DNA from: Paenibacillus durus
GTDB lineage: Bacteria; Bacillota; Bacilli; Paenibacillales; Paenibacillaceae
Reading direction: 5' to 3'
DNA length: 64,000 bases
NCBI RefSeq assembly: GCF_000756615.1
Contig: NZ_CP009288.1
Location: 4,588,001-4,652,000, forward strand
Positions 61,045 through 64,000 of the stretch are shown here, piece after piece. Each line of letters begins with the position of its first letter. Positions within the stretch are counted from its first letter, which is position 1. The notes under the pieces are model-generated. The model did no database searches. It was not told where the DNA came from and saw nothing but the letters and a program-made list of their open reading frames with translations. Made by a program: the position numbers and the translations under genes.

Positions 61045-61118
61045 CGTCCCAAGAGGGATTCGAACCCCCGACCGTGCGCTTAGAAGGCGCATGCTCTATC
61101 CAGCTGAGCTATTGGGAC
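61045..61118 (-). tRNA. tRNA-Arg (UCU), second copy
   Basis: Identical over 74 nt to the plus-strand gene at 50919-50992 and opposite in orientation. The anticodon loop is CTTCTAA (UCU). A terminator follows 3 bp after the acceptor end. Confidence 0.97.
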
Positions 61119-61147
61119 ACAAGGTATGTATTGCAACAACGTTTATT

Positions 61148-61177
61148 ATTATATAACGATTGTACTAGAGAGATCAA
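61148..61177 (-). promoter_or_regulatory. Promoter of the second tRNA-Arg gene
   Basis: Minus-strand TTGATC and TATAAT are 18 bp apart, about 30 bp upstream of the tRNA 5' end. Confidence 0.65.
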
Positions 61178-61242
61178 GTTTTGGGCACGTTACAATTCTT
61201 CGAAAATAGTATGCAGGCATTTTAGGAAGGTAGCAGAGATTT

Positions 61243-61294
61243 AATAAGACACAATTAATAAAATACTTGATTTCGTGTCTTATTCTGTTATAAT
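61243..61294 (+). promoter_or_regulatory. Promoter with 10-bp inverted repeat operator upstream of the XRE/S24 gene
   Basis: AATAAGACAC (61243-61252) and its perfect reverse complement GTGTCTTATT (61275-61284) flank the -35 TTGATT; the second arm lies in the spacer before TATAAT (61289-61294, spacing 16 bp). The two half-sites are 22 bp apart, about two helical turns plus, so they face the same side for a dimeric repressor. Autoregulation is inferred. Confidence 0.7.
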
Positions 61295-61347
61295 CACTTT
61301 TACAAGAATCAAATTTACGATCTTACATTTCTGAATAATAAAGGCGC

Positions 61348-62013
61348 GTGATTACAATAAACAAAACTCAGGAAATCTCCCGGTTTTATGAAATTGTAGG
61401 CGGCAATATCCGCAAACATCGTAACATTGGACAACTGAGCCTGCAGGCTCTAGGAGACGCTCTCGGACTAACGAAGAAGACCATTCAGCGGTACGAAACC
61501 GGAGAGATTAAAGTGGACATGGACCGACTGAGCGAGATTGCTCTGGCTCTGAACGTTGAGCTTGCCGCGCTGCTTGAAGGAACGGAGACGATGCTGGGCG
61601 CAGAGCCGCGTGTGGCCGAGCTAGTACAGCTGCCTGTTGCGGGAAAGCTTTCTTTTCACAACGATGATCTCCAGGTTCGCGAAATTAAAGGCTATGAAGC
61701 TACACCAAAGGATTGGATTAAGGAAGGCGAATGTTTTTATCTTCAGGCAAGGGACGATAGTATGTCTTCGGCTGGCATTGCCGAGGGCGACCTTCTGCTG
61801 ATTCACAAACAAGATAAGGTGGCAGACGGCGAAATTGCCGTCGTACTGGTTAATGGCGAGCCGGTGCTTCGGAGGGTGTACTGTCAGGGTGATCATTTTA
61901 TTCTTTTATCCGATAACGTTAAGCTTTCTCCCATAATACGTGAAGCTCGAGCAAGTTACGGCTCCGAAATTAGAGTTGTCGGAAGAGTGCTGAAATCCAT
62001 TGCTACTTATTAA
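61348..62013 (+). CDS. XRE-family repressor with S24 (LexA/CI-like) C-terminal domain
   Basis: A 221-residue regulator. The helix-turn-helix is at about 17-70 (LSLQALGDALGLTKKTIQRY). A linker has a potential Ala-Gly cleavage site (QLPVAGKLS, about 95), and the C-terminal S24 fold has the Ser motif ARDDSMSSAGIAEGDLLLIH. The lysine expected in the partner motif (normally ...VKR) is replaced: VNGEPVLRRVY. Self-cleavage may therefore be lost. The start is a GTG with a weak SD, which suggests low translation. A coiled-coil protein gene starts 22 bp after the stop and is probably co-transcribed. Confidence 0.88.
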   Translation: MITINKTQEISRFYEIVGGNIRKHRNIGQLSLQALGDALGLTKKTIQRYETGEIKVDMDRLSEIALALNVELAALLEGTETMLGAEPRVAELVQLPVAGKLSFHNDDLQVREIKGYEATPKDWIKEGECFYLQARDDSMSSAGIAEGDLLLIHKQDKVADGEIAVVLVNGEPVLRRVYCQGDHFILLSDNVKLSPIIREARASYGSEIRVVGRVLKSIATY

Positions 62014-62035
62014 ATTTCTAAGGAGGCGGCTAACC

Positions 62036-62422
62036 ATGAGCGAAGCCATGTTCGAACGGATTTTAAATGAACTGAAGGAGATTAAAGCAGAACAGCAGGA
62101 AATGAAAGCACAGCAGCAGGAAATGCGTGCAGAACAACAGGAAATGCGTGCAGAGCAACAGGAAATGCGTGCAGAGCAGCAGGAAATGCGTGCAGAGCAA
62201 CAGGAAATGCGTGCAGAACAGCAGGAAATGAGAGCTGAGCAACGGGAGTTCAAGCAGGCCCTTTTCGAGACACTGGAAACGGTAAAGCGCATTGAGACGG
62301 CGCAGCAAGCATTCGAACAGAAGACGAACAAGCGCATCGATACACTGGAATCTGGTATGGATCTCCTTAATCGCCGCCAGTTTAAGCTAGAGGTTGAAAT
62401 GGAAATGCTAAAGAGCCACTAA
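62036..62422 (+). CDS. Coiled-coil protein with EQQEMRA heptad repeats
   Basis: A 128-residue, highly charged protein. Residues about 18-73 are seven or eight heptads of the form EQQEMRA encoded by a 21-bp tandem repeat; the rest (KRIETAQQAFEQKTNKRIDT, LESGMDLLNRRQFKLEVEME) continues as coiled coil. There are no membrane segments. Such proteins are seen next to regulators in Paenibacillus, but I know no function. The start ATG has a strong AAGGAGG, unlike the weak site of the upstream repressor, so it should be the more abundant product. Confidence 0.8.
   Translation: MSEAMFERILNELKEIKAEQQEMKAQQQEMRAEQQEMRAEQQEMRAEQQEMRAEQQEMRAEQQEMRAEQREFKQALFETLETVKRIETAQQAFEQKTNKRIDTLESGMDLLNRRQFKLEVEMEMLKSH
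62087..62254 (+). repeat. 21-bp tandem repeat, 7 copies plus one degenerate
   Basis: Units such as GCAGAGCAACAGGAAATGCG(T) repeat in frame from 62087; copies differ mainly at third codon positions and at the ends of the array. The variation at silent sites (CAG/CAA, GAA/GAG) suggests selection for the heptad protein sequence. Confidence 0.95.
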
Positions 62423-62451
62423 TCGTCAGCCGCTTATTTTGCAGATAATTT

Positions 62452-62498
62452 AAGGGAGTGTCCCTAAGTTCCTACATAGCGAATAGAAACACTCCCTT
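62452..62498. terminator. Hairpin between the coiled-coil gene and the convergent hypothetical gene
   Basis: AAGGGAGTGT pairs perfectly with ACACTCCCTT around a 27-nt loop. The T tracts are short on both strands, so termination may be weak. Confidence 0.55.
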
Positions 62499-62521
62499 AT
62501 TCATGTTCATTTCCGATTGGC

Positions 62522-62878
62522 TTATGAATAGTCCTGAAATCGAAGCCCTAGCTGTTTTTTTAAATCCCCGAAAATCAGCAGTTCCCGTTGAAATTTGTCC
62601 CGTTCCTCCTCCGGACTCATGACCGGACTGCCTGTAAATGCGCTTGAAGTCACATCGACAAAGGCGTCATGCATATTATTATCAAACCAATCACTGTCTG
62701 TATCCGCATCATTGGTCAAAATACGGACAATTTCATACCCCTCTTCCCGGTTATCTTCCACAATATAGACCAATAGCGCGGAGTCACCCACAGCTCCCGG
62801 CAGTACCCCCACTTCGGCGCAGGGCGCCCCGTCATATTTAAGCATTCTGCGTATTTTCGCATCCTTAATATAGTACAT
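62522..62878 (-). CDS. Hypothetical protein
   Basis: A 118-residue, acidic, soluble protein that I do not recognise. It starts MYYIKDAKIRRMLKYDGAPC and ends KKQLGLRFQDYS. It has no membrane segment, signal or catalytic motif; the pattern of short strands then helix suggests a single small alpha/beta domain. The ATG is preceded by GGAAGGATG, and codon use looks like that of its neighbours, which supports a real gene. It is convergent with the coiled-coil gene and divergent from asnB. Confidence 0.7.
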   Translation of the reverse strand: MYYIKDAKIRRMLKYDGAPCAEVGVLPGAVGDSALLVYIVEDNREEGYEIVRILTNDADTDSDWFDNNMHDAFVDVTSSAFTGSPVMSPEEERDKFQRELLIFGDLKKQLGLRFQDYS

Positions 62879-63030
62879 CGGTCATCCTTCCTTCCAAGCC
62901 AAATTTCCCCCTCCCTAGTGTTCGGATAAGGACATACATTTTATGCCTTCCTTCGGCATATATCTGTACTAATTGGCAAAAAGATAGCGACACAGCAATT
63001 AACGACCCACACAAGAGAGGATGAACCGTC

Positions 63031-64000
63031 ATGTGCGGAATAACCGGATTTATCCAGTGGCGCGGAGATTTGACCCAAGATTCCGGGCTGCTGGTCAAAA
63101 TGACTGAAACCTTGGCGAACCGCGGTCCGGATGCGGCGGGTACTTGGATTTCGGGCCCTATCGCTTTCGGACACCGCAGACTCAGCGTAATTGATCCCGA
63201 GAACGGCGCACAACCGATGATTGCCTGCCATGAAGACCAGGTCTATGCGATAGTCTATAATGGAGAATTATATAATGCCCCCGAATTAAAAAATGAACTG
63301 AAGCAGCGGGGACATGAGTTCCGTACGCAATGCGACACCGAGGTGCTGCTGCACGCTTATATCGAGTGGGGACCGGATTGTGCGGAAAAACTGAACGGTA
63401 TCTTCGCTTTTGCCGTCTGGGACGGTCTGCGCGAGCAGGTATTCTTCGCACGCGACCGGCTGGGCGTGAAACCGCTGTTCTTCAGCAAGGCGGACGATAC
63501 GCTCATCTTTGGTTCGGAGCCCAAGGCGCTGCTTCAGCATCCCAAGGTCCGCCCGGTCGTAGGACCGGAAGGGCTTGCAGAGATTTTTATAGTTGGTCCG
63601 GCCCGGACGCCGGGACATGGTGTATATAAGGATATGTCGGAGCTTCGCCCCGGCCATGCCATGATATACAGCCGTGAAGGCCTGCGGAGCTATGCCTACT
63701 GGACGCTGGAAAGTTCCCCCCATACGGACAGTCCGGAGGAGACAGCCGCTAAAGTACGGGAACTGCTGCAGGATACGCTCGAGCGTCAGCTTGTCTCTGA
63801 CGTACCCGTCTGCTCCCTGCTGTCCGGGGGCCTTGATTCGAGCGCATTATCTGCGCTTGCCGTGGATTATTATAAACGGACCGGCCAAGGGCAGATGGAC
63901 ACCTATTCGGTCGACTATGTCGACAATGACAAGTATTTCAAAAGCCATTCCTTCCAGCCTGGAGCTGACGGACCCTGGATCAAACGGATGGTCGATGAAC
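63031..64000 (+). CDS. asnB: Asparagine synthase (glutamine-hydrolysing), 5' part
   Basis: The first 323 residues of AsnB; the frame is open to the window edge. The catalytic Cys2 begins the glutaminase domain (MCGITGFIQW), with NRGPDAAGTW, FGHRRLSVID, the YNGELYN motif and ARDRLGVKPLFFS. The synthetase domain begins near 225 with the ATP P-loop VCSLLSGGLDSSALSALA. Glutamine supplies ammonia to make asparagine from aspartate. The start is fixed by the mandatory Met-Cys and by GAGAGGATG upstream. A small hairpin TATGCC-TTCCTTC-GGCATA (about 62943-62961) lies in the leader; no T-box core is seen. Confidence 0.96.
   Translation, partial: MCGITGFIQWRGDLTQDSGLLVKMTETLANRGPDAAGTWISGPIAFGHRRLSVIDPENGAQPMIACHEDQVYAIVYNGELYNAPELKNELKQRGHEFRTQCDTEVLLHAYIEWGPDCAEKLNGIFAFAVWDGLREQVFFARDRLGVKPLFFSKADDTLIFGSEPKALLQHPKVRPVVGPEGLAEIFIVGPARTPGHGVYKDMSELRPGHAMIYSREGLRSYAYWTLESSPHTDSPEETAAKVRELLQDTLERQLVSDVPVCSLLSGGLDSSALSALAVDYYKRTGQGQMDTYSVDYVDNDKYFKSHSFQPGADGPWIKRMVDE

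Noticed and set aside
62087..62254. Tandem repeats as a CRISPR array
   Set aside because: Units are contiguous 21-bp coding repeats without unique spacers.

Overview
The window looks like chromosomal DNA of an endospore-forming Firmicute, most likely Paenibacillus or a close relative. The gene order follows Bacillus subtilis closely across several core blocks (spoIIB-like, maf, radC, mreBCD, minCD, spoIVFAB, rplU-prp-rpmA, spo0B, obg, pheB; and ysoA, tig, clpX, lonB, lon, ysxC, hemA-X-C-D-B-L, spoVID, valS, folC). It also carries RNase E/G, a DUF4321 protein and a YjcZ-like small sporulation protein, which fits Paenibacillus. No phage, plasmid, CRISPR or rRNA is present.

Layout. 1-7.1 kb (minus): pheB, obg, spo0B, the L27/Prp/L21 ribosomal unit with an L21-type leader, RNase G, and the pro-sigmaK processing pair spoIVFA/spoIVFB. 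7.5-15.4 kb (minus): division and shape genes minD, minC, mreD, mreC, mreB, then radC, maf, a DUF4321 protein and a SPOR-domain protein. 15.5-17.7 kb: an acetoin/butanediol reductase and a diguanylate cyclase. 18.0-23.9 kb: murC, folC and a T-box-controlled valS. 23.9-26.0 kb is the one decayed, accessory-looking stretch: tandem repeats, an inverted-repeat-bounded element and two pseudogenes. 26.0-39.9 kb: spoVID, greA, a pseudouridine synthase and a complete glutamate-to-uroporphyrinogen III gene set (hemA, hemX, sirohaem dehydrogenase, hemC, cobA-hemD fusion, hemB, hemL), interrupted by an aldo/keto reductase and an SPL-family radical SAM gene. 40.0-50.8 kb: proteostasis genes (ysxC, lon, lonB, clpX, clpP, tig, ysoA) with ispG among them. 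50.9-61.1 kb: a segment bounded by two identical, inverted tRNA-Arg(UCU) genes, each followed by a repeated tail; it holds pstA, pstC and pstS without pstB, a secreted beta-propeller-like protein, an ABC exporter with its TetR regulator, and a T-box-controlled argS. 61.2-64.0 kb: an autoregulated XRE/S24-type repressor, a heptad-repeat coiled-coil protein, a hypothetical protein and the 5' end of asnB.

Almost all genes up to 55.5 kb are on the minus strand; from 55.8 kb onward most are on the plus strand. The switch lies inside the tRNA-Arg-bounded segment.

The window is mainly core genome, and I did not find a clear undescribed multi-gene system. The most unusual items are: the inverted tRNA-Arg/repeat arrangement beside a pst operon lacking pstB; an apparent AUA start codon for hemX; an exact 19-bp promoter element shared by hemA and hemB, with a ~380-nt structured leader before hemB; a perfect four-run G5 tract between minD and spoIVFA; and a repressor with an S24-type fold that appears to lack the self-cleavage lysine.
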